A stretch of 64,000 nt of DNA. Source: Microbacterium oxydans (GTDB lineage: Bacteria; Actinomycetota; Actinomycetes; Actinomycetales; Microbacteriaceae). Positions 41,641 to 51,119 of this stretch are shown here, piece by piece (the first letter of the stretch is position 1; every line of letters starts with the position of its first letter). The stretch covers positions 26,664 to 90,663 of the forward strand of contig NZ_FMIR01000007.1 in the NCBI RefSeq assembly GCF_900095745.1, in the 5' to 3' direction. The position numbers were made by a program, and so were the translations under genes. A model generated the notes under the pieces. The model made no database searches and had not been told where the DNA came from. It was given only the letters and a program-made list of their open reading frames with translations.

Positions 41641-42773
41641 GACGACGTCTCCTTCGTCGAGGCATCCGCTGTTCGGGCCGAAGCATCCGCTGCCCGCTTC
41701 TCGTTCTGCTCGAGCAGCTGCCCGGCGGTCAACTCGCGGATCGATGCCTCGTTCGACGACCGCGTGAACAGTCCCTTCACGGCGGGGATGATGCCGTCGG
41801 GCATGAACAGGACGACGATGCCGAGCAGGATGCCGGTGGCGATGAGGTGGAACTGGGTGTCGCCGAACTCGAGCTTGAAGTACTCGAGCGCGAGGCCGAC
41901 GACGACGGCGCCGAGCAGCGGACCGAAGAGGTTGCGCACCCCGCCGAGCAGCGCCATCAGCACCATGTACGAGCCGATGAGGATCGAGAACTGGAAGATG
42001 GGATCCAGGTCGCCGAACCACAGCGCGTAGAGTCCGCCGCCCAGCGACACGAAGAGTGCCGACAGCACGTAGGCGATCAGCTTGTACCGCGTGGTGGGCA
42101 CACCGAGGGCCTGCGCCTTGTCTTCGTCTTCGCGCACCGACTTGAGCGCGGTGCCGAACTTGGACCGGTCGATGATCCACCAGACCACCAGCGCGAAAGC
42201 CAGCAGGCCCGCGAACAGGTAGTAGAAGATGCGGTGGTGCTCGGGTCGCAGCACATCGAACGGACGCGGGACGTTGAGTCCCTCGGAGCCGCCGGTGACC
42301 TCGCGCCAGCTCTGGAACACCAGCAGCATGATGAGCACGAAGGCGATCGAGACGATCACGAACGAGGCTCCGCGCACCCGGAGGGCGGCGATGCCGATCG
42401 GGATCGCGATGATCGACACGAGCACGGCCGCGAGGATCCAGGCGACGAAGCCGGGCAGCGCCAGGTACTTGATGAGGAGGCCGGTGCCGTAGGCGCCGAG
42501 CCCGAAGTATGCGGCGTGCCCGAGGGAGATGTATCCCGTGAACCCGCCCATGAAGTTCCACCCCGTCGAGAGCACGGCGTAGTTGAGGATGACGACGCCC
42601 GCCGACAGGATGTACGGGTTCGGGGCGATGGTCGGGAACGAGAGGACGAGGGCGGCGCCCACGACGAGGAGGACGATCCGCACCCACTTCGACGACGAGC
42701 GCCGCACGGGGGCGGATGGAGCGATCACAACCGTCTCGGTGGGGATCGGCTCTCTGCTAGAAACGCTGGGCAA
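41637..42773 (-). CDS. livM: HAAT-family ABC transporter permease, LivM type
   Basis: Membrane channel subunit, 378 residues with about ten predicted helices, GYISLGHAAYFGLGAYG and LGVPTTRYKLIAYVLSA motifs of LivM permeases, and a charged C-terminal tail of about 45 residues that is longer than usual. The start is a TTG at 42773: GGAGG precedes it by 5 nt and the next candidates (GTG at 42728) lack a ribosome site. This places its start 17 bp inside the end of the LivH gene. Confidence 0.9.
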   Translation of the reverse strand: MPSVSSREPIPTETVVIAPSAPVRRSSSKWVRIVLLVVGAALVLSFPTIAPNPYILSAGVVILNYAVLSTGWNFMGGFTGYISLGHAAYFGLGAYGTGLLIKYLALPGFVAWILAAVLVSIIAIPIGIAALRVRGASFVIVSIAFVLIMLLVFQSWREVTGGSEGLNVPRPFDVLRPEHHRIFYYLFAGLLAFALVVWWIIDRSKFGTALKSVREDEDKAQALGVPTTRYKLIAYVLSALFVSLGGGLYALWFGDLDPIFQFSILIGSYMVLMALLGGVRNLFGPLLGAVVVGLALEYFKLEFGDTQFHLIATGILLGIVVLFMPDGIIPAVKGLFTRSSNEASIRELTAGQLLEQNEKRAADASARTADASTKETSS

Positions 42774-43641
42774 GACGACCTCCGAAGAATCCTTGCGGAC
42801 GGAACATGAGCGTGGCGAACAGGGCGACGTAGAACACCGTCTGTGCCCAGGTCGGCCCCAGCGGGAGCTGGAGCAGGCTCTGCGCGATCCCGAGGACGAG
42901 AGCCGCGATGGCCGCACCCGGGATGCTGCCGAGTCCGCCGACGACGATGATCGCCATGAGCGGTCCGATCCAGTGCCAGTGCAGCGACGGGTAGATCGTG
43001 GCGTCGAGCGAGAGCGCGGTGCCGCCGATCGCCGCCGTGGCGAGCCCGAGTCCGAACCCGTAGCCGGCGACCCGGTCGGTGTTGATGCCGACCAGTCGCG
43101 CGGCCTCGGGGTGCTGGATCGTCGCCCGCAGCGCCTGCCCGAACTTCGTGTACTTCAGCAGCACGAACAGGAGTGCGAGAGCCACCGCCGCCAGACCGAA
43201 CGCGATGAGCTTGACCACCGGCACCTGGGCGCCGAAGAAGTCGAGGCTCGCACTCGCATAAGGGAGGGGGATGCGGCGCTGGGTCCCGGTGAAGAAGAAC
43301 CCGAGCGCCCCCTCGATGATCAGCGCCACGGCGAAGGTGAGCAGCACCGACATCATGGTCAGGGTCAGGGGCTTGAGCCTCGAGACGAGCAGTCGCTGCA
43401 TCACGACACCCGTCAGGAAGAACAGGGGCACCGTGACGACGAGCGACACGAGGGGGTCGATGCCGGTCTCCCGGTTGAACCACCACGCGAGGTACGCGGC
43501 CAGGATGAGGAAGGCGGAGTGCGCGATCATGACGACGCGCATGATTCCGAAGTACAGCGTGAGCCCGGCCGCCAGGAGGGCGTAGAGCCCTCCCAGCAGG
43601 ATGCCGAGGATCAGGCTTTGCAGCAGCAGTGCTCCACTCAC
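42757..43641 (-). CDS. livH: HAAT-family ABC transporter permease, LivH type
   Basis: Membrane channel subunit, 294 residues, about eight predicted helices. Family hallmarks are LGGLYALLAAGLTLYFGIMRVV, LRATIQHPEAARLVGINTDR and VVGGLGSIPGAAIAALVLGI. It starts with GTG at 43641, 10 bp after the stop of the binding-protein gene, with a poor ribosome site. Confidence 0.93.
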   Translation of the reverse strand: MSGALLLQSLILGILLGGLYALLAAGLTLYFGIMRVVMIAHSAFLILAAYLAWWFNRETGIDPLVSLVVTVPLFFLTGVVMQRLLVSRLKPLTLTMMSVLLTFAVALIIEGALGFFFTGTQRRIPLPYASASLDFFGAQVPVVKLIAFGLAAVALALLFVLLKYTKFGQALRATIQHPEAARLVGINTDRVAGYGFGLGLATAAIGGTALSLDATIYPSLHWHWIGPLMAIIVVGGLGSIPGAAIAALVLGIAQSLLQLPLGPTWAQTVFYVALFATLMFRPQGFFGGRLAQRF

Positions 43642-43651
43642 GATGTGCGGA

Positions 43652-44887
43652 TCACCACGTCGGCTTCGGGAAGAGGAAGTCGGCTTCCTTGACGTCGTCC
43701 GGGAGGACGATCAGGATCTCGCCGTCGATCCACTGCTGGATGAGGTGGGCGCCGGTGGGCTTGCCCGTCTCGTCCCAGCTGAGCTCGCCGACGACGGTGT
43801 CGACGGAGTTGTCGCGCAGCCAGTCGATGAGCTCCTGCTGGCACTCGCCCTGCTCGGCGCAGCCCGCGGCCTCGACCGCAGCGGCGACGACCTGACCGGT
43901 CGTGTAGGCGTTGGCCTCGTCCTCGGACGGCGGGTTGCCGTGCATCTCGGTGTACTTCTCGACGAACTCGATGTTGCTGGGGAACTGCGACTTCGGCGAG
44001 TAACCGGTGGGGGCGAGGATGCCCTCGGTCGCACCGCCGATCGCGGCGGCGAACTCGGGGTTGGTCGGTGCGGTCGAGAACGCCGCGAGCTCCGGCTGAT
44101 AGTTCAGCTGCTGGAGGGCGATGATCAGGTTGACCGCATCCTGATACTGCGTGCCGCCGATGACCATGTCGGCGTCCGACTGCGCGATCTTGGCCGCGAT
44201 GGTGGAGAAGTCGGTCGTGTTCGGCGGGTAGACCTCGTTCACGACGACCTCGACACCGCCCTCTTCCAGCTTGTCCCGGAGGCCGTACGCCGTGCCCTGC
44301 GCGAAGGGGTCGTCCATCGCGGCGACGGCGACCGTCTCGGGCCGCTCCTCCTCCGGAAGCGCGAGCAGGTAGTCGGCGAGGTTGTTGTAGTGGTCGTTCG
44401 CGATCGCGGGGGCCGCGTAGAAGAGGTTGTCGAACCCCTGCTCGAAGACCTCCTCCGCCGCGCCGGCCGGCTCGACGAAGAGCATGCCGTACTCCTGGGC
44501 GACGCGCGCCGAGGGAACGACGAGGCGCGTCGAGAACGGACCGAAGACGAGGTCGACGCCGTCCTGCGCGATCAGCGACTCGTAGTCGGAGACGACGCGG
44601 TCGGCGTTCGACTGGTCGTCGAGGATCTTGAGCTCGACCTGGCGTCCGAGGAGACCGCCGTTCTCGTTGACGATGTCGCGCCAGGCCTCGTAGCCCCGCT
44701 CGACGCCCTTGCCGGGTTCGGAGAAGTCGCCGGTGAGCGGCAGCGAGATGCCGATGACGATCGGATCGTCGGATCCACCCCCCTCCGCCTGATCGCCGGG
44801 GGCCGAGCAGGCCGAAACCGTGAGCGCGGCGATCGACAGCGTTCCGATCGCTGCCGCGATCCGTCGACCGTGTCTGGGTGCAGTCAT
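43652..44887 (-). CDS. livK: HAAT-family substrate-binding lipoprotein
   Basis: Extracellular receptor, 411 residues. The lipoprotein signal peptide ends TVSAC (Cys27) and is followed by a Leu/Ile/Val-binding-protein fold: IVIGISLPLTGDFSEPGKGV, VDLVFGPFSTRLVVPSARVA, and a late GCAEQGECQQ pair of cysteines that could bridge. AGGAG lies 6-7 nt before the ATG. First gene of the operon, divergent from the LacI gene and directly behind the tandem operator at 44911. Family certain, ligand unknown. Confidence 0.93.
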   Translation of the reverse strand: MTAPRHGRRIAAAIGTLSIAALTVSACSAPGDQAEGGGSDDPIVIGISLPLTGDFSEPGKGVERGYEAWRDIVNENGGLLGRQVELKILDDQSNADRVVSDYESLIAQDGVDLVFGPFSTRLVVPSARVAQEYGMLFVEPAGAAEEVFEQGFDNLFYAAPAIANDHYNNLADYLLALPEEERPETVAVAAMDDPFAQGTAYGLRDKLEEGGVEVVVNEVYPPNTTDFSTIAAKIAQSDADMVIGGTQYQDAVNLIIALQQLNYQPELAAFSTAPTNPEFAAAIGGATEGILAPTGYSPKSQFPSNIEFVEKYTEMHGNPPSEDEANAYTTGQVVAAAVEAAGCAEQGECQQELIDWLRDNSVDTVVGELSWDETGKPTGAHLIQQWIDGEILIVLPDDVKEADFLFPKPTW

Positions 44888-44910
44888 CCGAGTCTCCTAC
44901 GTCATCGTAG

Positions 44911-44968
44911 CGAAAGCGCTTTCGTAAGCGCTTCCGCCACTATAGTGGGACCGAAGAACGAAGAGCAA
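44911..44968 (-). promoter_or_regulatory. Transporter promoter with tandem LacI-type operator
   Basis: The perfect 14-bp palindrome CGAAAGCGCTTTCG (44911-44924) is followed by a second AAGCGCTT core (44926-44933), 12 bp from the first. Just upstream on the minus strand are TTGCTC (44968-44963) and TATAGT (44944-44939), 18 nt apart; the latter lies in the perfect palindrome CCACTATAGTGG (44937-44948). The operator covers the transcription start. Confidence 0.75.
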
Positions 44969-45015
44969 CCTACCTCGCAATCAGCGTTGATCTTGCTCCA
45001 CAAGGGGGAGGTTTC

Positions 45016-46029
45016 GTGAAGCGTGAAGGCGCGCCACGACTCATCGATGTGGCCGAAACCGCAGGGGTCTCCCTGGCGAGCGCGTCGCGGGCGATGAGCG
45101 GCGGATCCGGCATCTCTCCCGAAGTGGCGGCGCACGTGCGCGTCATCGCGAAGCAGCTCGGCTACGAACCCAACATGCACGCGCGCGGGCTTGCCGGCGG
45201 GCTGGTGCCGACGATCGGCCTCGTGGTGCACGAGATCGGCGACCCCTACTTCTCCGACATCGCCAGCGGCGTGATCCGCAGTGCCACGCTCGAGAACCGA
45301 TCCGTGCAGATCGCCCAGGCCGACCGCACCCCCGACAGCGAACTCGCGCAGGTGAAGTCGCTGCTGCGCCAGCGCGTCGGCTCGATCATCATCGCCGGCT
45401 CCGGGTACGCCGATCCCGGACGCGAGCAGGGCATGACCGAGGCACTGCTCGACTTCACCCTGTCCGGAGGCCGCGCCGCGGTCATCGGCCGCCACCACCT
45501 TCCCGTCGACGCGGTGCTGCCCGACAACCATCGGGCGGGCATCTCGGTCGGACGCCACCTGGCCGAGCTGGGGCACCGCCGGATCGGCGTCGTCGCCGGC
45601 CCGCTCGACCTCAACACGGTCGCCGACCGCATCGCCGGGCTGCGAGAGGGCACGAGCGATCCGGACCTGGAACTCGTCATCGTCTCGCACGAGTTCACCC
45701 GCGAGGGCGGCATCGCCGGGGCCCGCGAGCTGCTCGACCGCGACGTCACCGCCATCGTCGGCCTCAACGACGCCATGGCCATCGGCATCCTCAGCGAGTT
45801 GCGACAGCACGGCACCCGCGTGCCGGAGGAGATGTCGGTCGTCGGCTTCGACGACATCTCCGTCGCCCCCGATGTGGCCCCCGCCCTCACCACCGCGCGC
45901 ATCCCGATGTTCGAGATGGGACAGCACGCCGTCTCGCTCATCCTCCGACCCGCGAGCGATGAGGCGCGGACGATCGAGACCGCGCACGAGCTCATCATCC
46001 GTCAGTCGTCCGGGCCGCCCCGCGGCTGA
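45016..46029 (+). CDS. LacI-family transcriptional regulator of the HAAT/dehydrogenase regulon
   Basis: 337 residues, starting with GTG at 45016 (GGGAGG 4 nt upstream). The HTH and hinge read LIDVAETAGVSLASASRAMS and GYEPNMHARGLAGG; the effector domain has the usual GLVVHEIGDPYFSDIASGV, LNDAMAIGILSEL and VVGFDDISVAPDVAPALTT. It is divergent from the transporter operon and shares its operator region. LacI proteins bind sugars or sugar phosphates, which suggests the transporter imports a sugar-like or sugar-acid ligand. Confidence 0.93.
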   Translation: MKREGAPRLIDVAETAGVSLASASRAMSGGSGISPEVAAHVRVIAKQLGYEPNMHARGLAGGLVPTIGLVVHEIGDPYFSDIASGVIRSATLENRSVQIAQADRTPDSELAQVKSLLRQRVGSIIIAGSGYADPGREQGMTEALLDFTLSGGRAAVIGRHHLPVDAVLPDNHRAGISVGRHLAELGHRRIGVVAGPLDLNTVADRIAGLREGTSDPDLELVIVSHEFTREGGIAGARELLDRDVTAIVGLNDAMAIGILSELRQHGTRVPEEMSVVGFDDISVAPDVAPALTTARIPMFEMGQHAVSLILRPASDEARTIETAHELIIRQSSGPPRG

Positions 46030-46061
46030 ACGAGCGACCGTGACCCCGCCGCACGCGACGA

Positions 46062-46076
46062 CGGGCCCACGGCCCG
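46062..46076. terminator. Small hairpin between convergent LacI and sulfatase genes
   Basis: CGGGCC (46062-46067) pairs with GGCCCG (46071-46076) around CAC, in the 51-bp gap. GC-rich and short; a weak candidate for shared termination. Confidence 0.4.
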
Positions 46077-46080
46077 GTGC

Positions 46081-47580
46081 TCAGGAGTTGCCGGCGGTGG
46101 TGTTCAGCTTCTTCATGACCTGGTTGATCGTGAACGACGCCGACTCCTGCCGCGCCGGGAACTCGGCGAGCGACTGCAGCATCCGCGCGACATAGGCCTG
46201 CGCCGGCACGAACAGGAAGATGCGGTCGATCACCCAGTCCCAGTAGGTGTTCGACGTGATGTCGGCCCGCTCGAACGGATCGGTGCGCAGGTTGAAGAGC
46301 TTCGGGAAACGCAGCTCGATGTACGGCTCCTGCCACACCAGCAGGGTTCCCGCCGCGCGCTGCTCGAGGAACACGAGCTTCCAGTTCTCGAAACGCAGCG
46401 CCGTGAGGTCGCCGTCGTCCGAGACGTAGAAGAAGTGTCGACGCGGACTGTGCTCGACCGCACCCGTGATGTAGTCGAGCTGGTTGTGTCCGTCGAGATG
46501 CACCTTGTACTCGGTGCCGTGCAATTCGGTGCCCGCCCTCAACCGCTCGGCCACGTCGTCGTCGCCGACGGCGGCGAGCAGCGTGACGAACCAGTCGTTG
46601 TGGCTCACGATCCCGTTGAGCGTCGTCCCCGCGGGGATGTGCCCGGGCCAACGGACCATCGCGGGCACCCGGTAGGCACCCTCCCAGTTCGAGTTCTTCT
46701 CGTTGCGGAAGGGGGTCATGCCCGCATCCGGCCAGCTGTTCATGTGCGGACCGTTGTCGGTGGAGTACATGACGATGGTGTTCTCGGCCAGCCCGAGCTC
46801 GTCGAGCAGGTCGAGCAGACTGCCCACGACATCGTCGTGATCGAGCATCGTGTCGTGGTAATTCGACTGCCAGCGCCCCGCTCGCCCCTTGCTCTCTTCC
46901 TTGGTGTGCGTGCGGAAGTGCATGTGCGTCGAGTTGAACCAGACGAAGAACGGGGTATCGTCGGCCGCCTGCGTGCGGATGAAATCGGCTGCGGCGTCGC
47001 GAAACTCCTCGTCGACCGTCTCCATGCGCTTCTTCGTCAGCGGACCGGTGTCTTCGATGCGCTGCGTGCCGTCGCCGTTCGCCCAGGTGTGCAGCACCCC
47101 GCGCGGACGGAACTTCTCGCTGAACCCGGGGTACTCCTCGTCGGTCGGGTAGTCCGGGTGCTCCGGCTCCTCCTCCGCGTTGAGGTGATAGAGGTTGCCG
47201 AAGAACTCGTCGAAACCGTGGGCGGTCGGCAGGTGCTCGTCCCGGTCGCCGAGGTGGTTCTTCCCGAACTGCCCGGTGGCGTAGCCGTGGTGCTTGAGCG
47301 CGTCGGCGATGGTCGGGTCCTCGGGCTGGAGGCCCAGCGGGGCCCCCGGCATCCCCACCTTCGTCAGGCCGGTGCGGTACGGGTTCTGGCCGGTGATGAA
47401 GGCGGCCCGCCCCGCGGTGCAGCTCTGCTCGCCGTAGTAGTCGGTGAACTTCACGCCCTCGTCGGCGATGCGATCGATGTTCGGGGTCCGATAGCCCATG
47501 AGACCGTCGGAGTACGTGCTGAGGTTGCTGATGCCGATGTCATCGCCCCAGATGATGAGGATGTTGGGCTTCTCAGCCAT
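46081..47580 (-). CDS. Cys-type arylsulfatase
   Basis: Hydrolyses a sulfate ester using a formylglycine made from cysteine. 499 residues from the ATG at 47580 (AAGGAG 6 nt upstream). The metal-binding WGDDIG (Asp13, Asp14) is followed by CTAGRAAFITG (Cys54 to become formylglycine, Arg58), then FGKNHLGD and STDNGPHMNSW motifs of the sulfatase family. No signal peptide, so it appears cytoplasmic. Its maturase is encoded 85 bp upstream on the same strand. Substrate may be a sulfated sugar, aryl sulfate or similar compound; not readable. Confidence 0.93.
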   Translation of the reverse strand: MAEKPNILIIWGDDIGISNLSTYSDGLMGYRTPNIDRIADEGVKFTDYYGEQSCTAGRAAFITGQNPYRTGLTKVGMPGAPLGLQPEDPTIADALKHHGYATGQFGKNHLGDRDEHLPTAHGFDEFFGNLYHLNAEEEPEHPDYPTDEEYPGFSEKFRPRGVLHTWANGDGTQRIEDTGPLTKKRMETVDEEFRDAAADFIRTQAADDTPFFVWFNSTHMHFRTHTKEESKGRAGRWQSNYHDTMLDHDDVVGSLLDLLDELGLAENTIVMYSTDNGPHMNSWPDAGMTPFRNEKNSNWEGAYRVPAMVRWPGHIPAGTTLNGIVSHNDWFVTLLAAVGDDDVAERLRAGTELHGTEYKVHLDGHNQLDYITGAVEHSPRRHFFYVSDDGDLTALRFENWKLVFLEQRAAGTLLVWQEPYIELRFPKLFNLRTDPFERADITSNTYWDWVIDRIFLFVPAQAYVARMLQSLAEFPARQESASFTINQVMKKLNTTAGNS

Positions 47581-47664
47581 GGTGACTCCTTGCTTCAACC
47601 GGTGAGACGGGCGGGTGCCCTCGGTCGTAGCCAAGCAGTCTCCCGGGCCTGCGCCCAGGGATCC

Positions 47665-48576
47665 TCACTCGGAGCGGGTGAGGCGGAATCCGATGTGCGA
47701 CATGCCGGTGTCCTCGGCCTGCGGCGAGCGCGCGGCGGGCCGGAACCGCAGGCAGTAGTCCGGCGAGCAGAGGTGCGAACCGCCCTTGAGCACGCGGCGG
47801 GGGATGTCGGGGAAGCCCTCTTGCGCACTGGCCGTCGCGAGCAGATTCGTGCGCTTGCCGGCATCGACCGGGGTGTCCGAGAGGCGCAGGTGACGCGGGG
47901 TGTAGAAGTCGGTCGTCCACTCCCAGACGTTCGCGATCATGTCGTAGAGGCCGTAGCCGTTGGGCGGGTACGAGCCGACGGGCGCCGTGCCGCCGACGCC
48001 CTGATTGTCGTAGGGGAAGCGGCCGAGCCAGGAGTTCGCCTGCGCGACACCGTCGGGGTATGCCTCGTCACCCCAGGCGAAGGCCGCGCCCTCGAGTCCG
48101 CCGCGCGCCGCGTATTCGTGTTCGGCCTCGGTGGGCAGCCGCATCCCCACCCAGTCGGCGTAGGCGACGGCGTCTTCGAACGCGATGTGGACGACCGGAT
48201 GCTGCAGCCGGTCGTCGATCGACGAGTCAGGGCCGAACGGCCGGCGCCAGAACGCCCCGGGCTGCCAGCGCCACCAGTTGCGCCAGTCACCCAGATTCGT
48301 CGGACCGGCGGTCGGGGTGAACACCATCGCTCCCGGAACGAGATCGGCGGGATCGGCACCGGCGAAGGCAGCAGGATCGAGCGGACGTTCGGCGACCGTG
48401 ACGTACCCGGTCGCGTCGACGAACTCGGCGTACTGCGCGTTCGTCACCGGGTAGCGGTCGATGAAGAACGACTCGACCTCGCGCTCGTGCGCCGGCCGCT
48501 CGTCCGGATAGAAGTCGTCCGACCCCATCAGGAACGTGCCGCCGGGGATGTAGACCATGTCGCGCGAGTTCGTCAC
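47665..48576 (-). CDS. Formylglycine-generating enzyme (sulfatase maturase)
   Basis: Oxygen-dependent oxidase that converts the sulfatase active-site Cys to formylglycine. 303 residues, full FGE-sulfatase domain: MVYIPGGTFLMGSDDFYPDE, FFIDRYPVTNAQYAEFV, MRLPTEAEHEYAARGG, IANVWEWTTDFY, and GGSHLCSPDYCLRFRP with the two catalytic copper-binding cysteines Cys270 and Cys275, spaced as in actinobacterial FGEs. Start GTG at 48576; the ATG six codons later is an alternative. It precedes the sulfatase gene on the same strand, a matched enzyme-maturase pair. Confidence 0.94.
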   Translation of the reverse strand: MTNSRDMVYIPGGTFLMGSDDFYPDERPAHEREVESFFIDRYPVTNAQYAEFVDATGYVTVAERPLDPAAFAGADPADLVPGAMVFTPTAGPTNLGDWRNWWRWQPGAFWRRPFGPDSSIDDRLQHPVVHIAFEDAVAYADWVGMRLPTEAEHEYAARGGLEGAAFAWGDEAYPDGVAQANSWLGRFPYDNQGVGGTAPVGSYPPNGYGLYDMIANVWEWTTDFYTPRHLRLSDTPVDAGKRTNLLATASAQEGFPDIPRRVLKGGSHLCSPDYCLRFRPAARSPQAEDTGMSHIGFRLTRSE

Positions 48577-48642
48577 GAGACTCAGCGTAGTGTTCGGCCG
48601 CGGCGGGAGGACCGGGAGTATTCCGGCCGGCGGATCCGGCGC

Positions 48643-49815
48643 TCAGCGGGTCGCGTCGAACGCCCTGGTGCTCCCCCACAGCGGGCGGAACGCCAACTCC
48701 GCCGCACCGACGAGCAGCCGATCGGAGCCGAGCTCGGCCGCACGGATCGCGACCGCGGCCGCGCTCTCGGGCATCGACAGCCGCGCGACCTCATCGGCCA
48801 GCACGTCGTGCGCACCCTCGTCGATCAGCGCCAGGAAGCCACCGAGAATCACGAGGGCCGGGTTGAGGACGTTGACCGCGTTCGCCAGCGCGCTTCCGAG
48901 GATCTTGGCCTGGCGGACGAGTTCTGCGCGCACCTCGGGCGCCTCCGCGGCGGCGAGGGCTGCGGCGAGCTCGTCGTCGTCGGCGTCGTCGATCCCGAGC
49001 AGGTCGAGAAGGTGCTGCCGGTTCACCTCGTCTTCGAGCACGCCGTCGTCGGTGCGGCGGTCGGCGCCCTCGATGCCGGGCCGGTTGTGCCCGAACTCGC
49101 CCGCGTAGCCGCTCGCGCCGGTGGCGGCCAGACCGCGGATCACGAGTCCGCCGCCGATGCCGGAGGCGCCTCCGTTGAGGTAGACGAGTTCGTCGATACC
49201 CCGGCCGGCGCCGAAGAGGTGCTCGGCGAGCGCGCCGAGGGTCGCGTCGTTGTCCACCGCGGTGCGGATGCCGGTCGCCTCCTGGATCAGGGCGGCCAGC
49301 GGCTCGTCGGTCCAGCCGAGGTGCGGGGCGTTGCGCACCACGCCGTCGGCCGAGCGCACGAGCCCCGGCACCGCGACGCCGATGCCGATCACGCTGCAGT
49401 CGGCGAGAGCATCCGTCCGCCAGCCTTCGAGGCGCTCGGCGACGAGGGCGGCGACATCGGCCGTGGACGGCGGGGCGGCGTTGACGATGCGCTCGCGGAC
49501 GCGGATGCTGCGGTCGAGGGCGACGGCGGCGATCTCGACGGCGTCGACCTCGGGGTGCACGCTGATCGCGACGACGTCAGCCGAAGGCGCGACCACCGGT
49601 GAGGGGCGGCCGGCCCGCGTCGAGGATTCCGGCGGCCGCTCGTCGACAAGTCCGGCACCGACGAGCTCCGCCACCAGCGCGGCGATGGTCGAGCGGTTGA
49701 GGCCCGTCGCCTCGGTCAGGGCCGAGCGGGAACGAGGGCCGTCGTGGTGGACGATCGAGAGGATCCACGCCAGGTTCGCTTCGCGGGAGCGCGGGGCTGT
49801 GGATTCAGGGGGCAC
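48643..49815 (-). CDS. xylR: ROK-family xylose repressor, XylR type
   Basis: 390 residues: winged HTH (about 14-62, [20 protein letters not shown]) followed by a ROK sugar-binding domain ([38 protein letters not shown]). Unusually, the cysteine cluster that binds zinc in most ROK proteins (CxCGxxGC) is missing; only the upstream His of GEFGH remains. The start is a GTG at 49815. It is divergent from xylA, and the inverted repeat GTTGTG-AAG-CACAAC in between is its probable operator. The FGE and sulfatase genes follow on the same strand. Confidence 0.9.
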   Translation of the reverse strand: MPPESTAPRSREANLAWILSIVHHDGPRSRSALTEATGLNRSTIAALVAELVGAGLVDERPPESSTRAGRPSPVVAPSADVVAISVHPEVDAVEIAAVALDRSIRVRERIVNAAPPSTADVAALVAERLEGWRTDALADCSVIGIGVAVPGLVRSADGVVRNAPHLGWTDEPLAALIQEATGIRTAVDNDATLGALAEHLFGAGRGIDELVYLNGGASGIGGGLVIRGLAATGASGYAGEFGHNRPGIEGADRRTDDGVLEDEVNRQHLLDLLGIDDADDDELAAALAAAEAPEVRAELVRQAKILGSALANAVNVLNPALVILGGFLALIDEGAHDVLADEVARLSMPESAAAVAIRAAELGSDRLLVGAAELAFRPLWGSTRAFDATR

Positions 49816-49854
49816 GTTCCCACTTTAGGGGTGCGGATGCCGCCTGTCATCGGT

Positions 49855-49872
49855 TATGTTGTGAAGCACAAC
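49855..49872. promoter_or_regulatory. XylR-type operator overlapping the xylA promoter
   Basis: GTTGTG (49858-49863) and CACAAC (49867-49872) form a perfect inverted repeat with spacer AAG. The -10-like TATGTT (49855-49860) overlaps its left arm. Located midway between xylR and xylA. Confidence 0.7.
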
Positions 49873-49923
49873 TTATTGCGTCCGTGCATCCCGCACGCCC
49901 GCAGCATTCGCAGAGGAGCGATC

Positions 49924-51111
49924 ATGCCCAACCCCACCCGCGACGACAAGTTCTCCTTCGGGCTCTGGACCGTCGGCTACAACGGCACCGACCCGTTCGG
50001 CGGTCCGACCCGTCCGGCGCTCGACGTCGTGCACGCGGTCGAGAAGCTCGCCGAGCTCGGTGCCTACGGCCTCACTTTCCACGACGACGACCTGTTCGCC
50101 TTCGGATCGACGGATGCCGAGCGACAGACCCAGATCGACCGCCTCAAGGGCGCACTCGCCGACACGGGCCTGATCGTGCCGATGGTCACCACCAACCTCT
50201 TCAGCGCCCCAGTCTTCAAGGACGGCGGCTTCACCTCGAACGACCGCCAGGTGCGTCGCTTCGCGCTGCGCAAGGTGTTCCGCCAGCTCGACCTCGGCGC
50301 CGAGCTCGGCGCCAAGACCTTCGTCATGTGGGGCGGCCGCGAGGGCGCGGAGTACGACTCCGCCAAGGACGTGCGCGCGGCTCTCGAGCGCTACCGCGAG
50401 GCCGTGAACCTGCTCGGCGACTACGTGACCGACAAGGGCTATGACATCCGCTTCGCGATCGAGCCGAAGCCCAACGAACCCCGCGGCGACATCCTGCTGC
50501 CGACGCTCGGCCACGCGATCGCGTTCATCGACTCGCTCGAGCGCCCCGAGCTCGTGGGCGTGAACCCCGAGGTCGGGCACGAGCAGATGGCCGGACTCAA
50601 CTTCACGGCCGGCATCGCGCAGGCGCTGTTCCACGGCAAGCTCTTCCACATCGACCTCAACGGCCAGCGCGGCATCAAGTACGACCAGGACCTGGTGTTC
50701 GGCCACGGCGACCTGCACAACGCATTCTCGCTCGTCGACCTGCTCGAGAACGGCGGCCCCGGCGGAGTTCCCGCCTACGACGGCCCGCGCCACTTCGACT
50801 ACAAGCCCTCGCGCACCGAGGACGAGGCCGGCGTCTGGGCATCCGCCGCGGCCAACATGCGCACGTACCTGCTGCTGAAGGAGCGCGCCGCGGCCTTCCG
50901 CGCCGACCCCGAGGTGCAGGAGGCCCTGGCCGCCGCGAAGGTCGCCGAGCTCTCCACCCCGACGCTGAACGACGGTGAGTCGTACGACGACTTCCTCGCG
51001 GACCGCTCGGCCTACGAGGACTTCGACGCGAACGCGTACCTCGGCGGCAAGGGCTTCGGCTTCGTGCGCCTGCAGCAGCTCGCCACCGAGCACCTGCTCG
51101 GCGCCCGCTGA
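49924..51111 (+). CDS. xylA: Xylose isomerase
   Basis: Interconverts D-xylose and D-xylulose in the cytoplasm, using two divalent metals. 395 residues, the short actinobacterial class. Motifs: [23 protein letters not shown] (His53), [26 protein letters not shown] (metal-binding Glu) and [17 protein letters not shown] lies 5 nt before the ATG. Divergent from xylR and 8 bp upstream of xylB. Confidence 0.97.
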   Translation: MPNPTRDDKFSFGLWTVGYNGTDPFGGPTRPALDVVHAVEKLAELGAYGLTFHDDDLFAFGSTDAERQTQIDRLKGALADTGLIVPMVTTNLFSAPVFKDGGFTSNDRQVRRFALRKVFRQLDLGAELGAKTFVMWGGREGAEYDSAKDVRAALERYREAVNLLGDYVTDKGYDIRFAIEPKPNEPRGDILLPTLGHAIAFIDSLERPELVGVNPEVGHEQMAGLNFTAGIAQALFHGKLFHIDLNGQRGIKYDQDLVFGHGDLHNAFSLVDLLENGGPGGVPAYDGPRHFDYKPSRTEDEAGVWASAAANMRTYLLLKERAAAFRADPEVQEALAAAKVAELSTPTLNDGESYDDFLADRSAYEDFDANAYLGGKGFGFVRLQQLATEHLLGAR

Positions 51112-51119
51112 GTCCGGCG

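Noticed and set aside
41641..42687. Very long LivG reading frame beginning inside the LivM gene
   Set aside because: The upstream part is an out-of-frame translation of LivM. The ATG at 41640 has AAGGAG and starts the ATPase domain.
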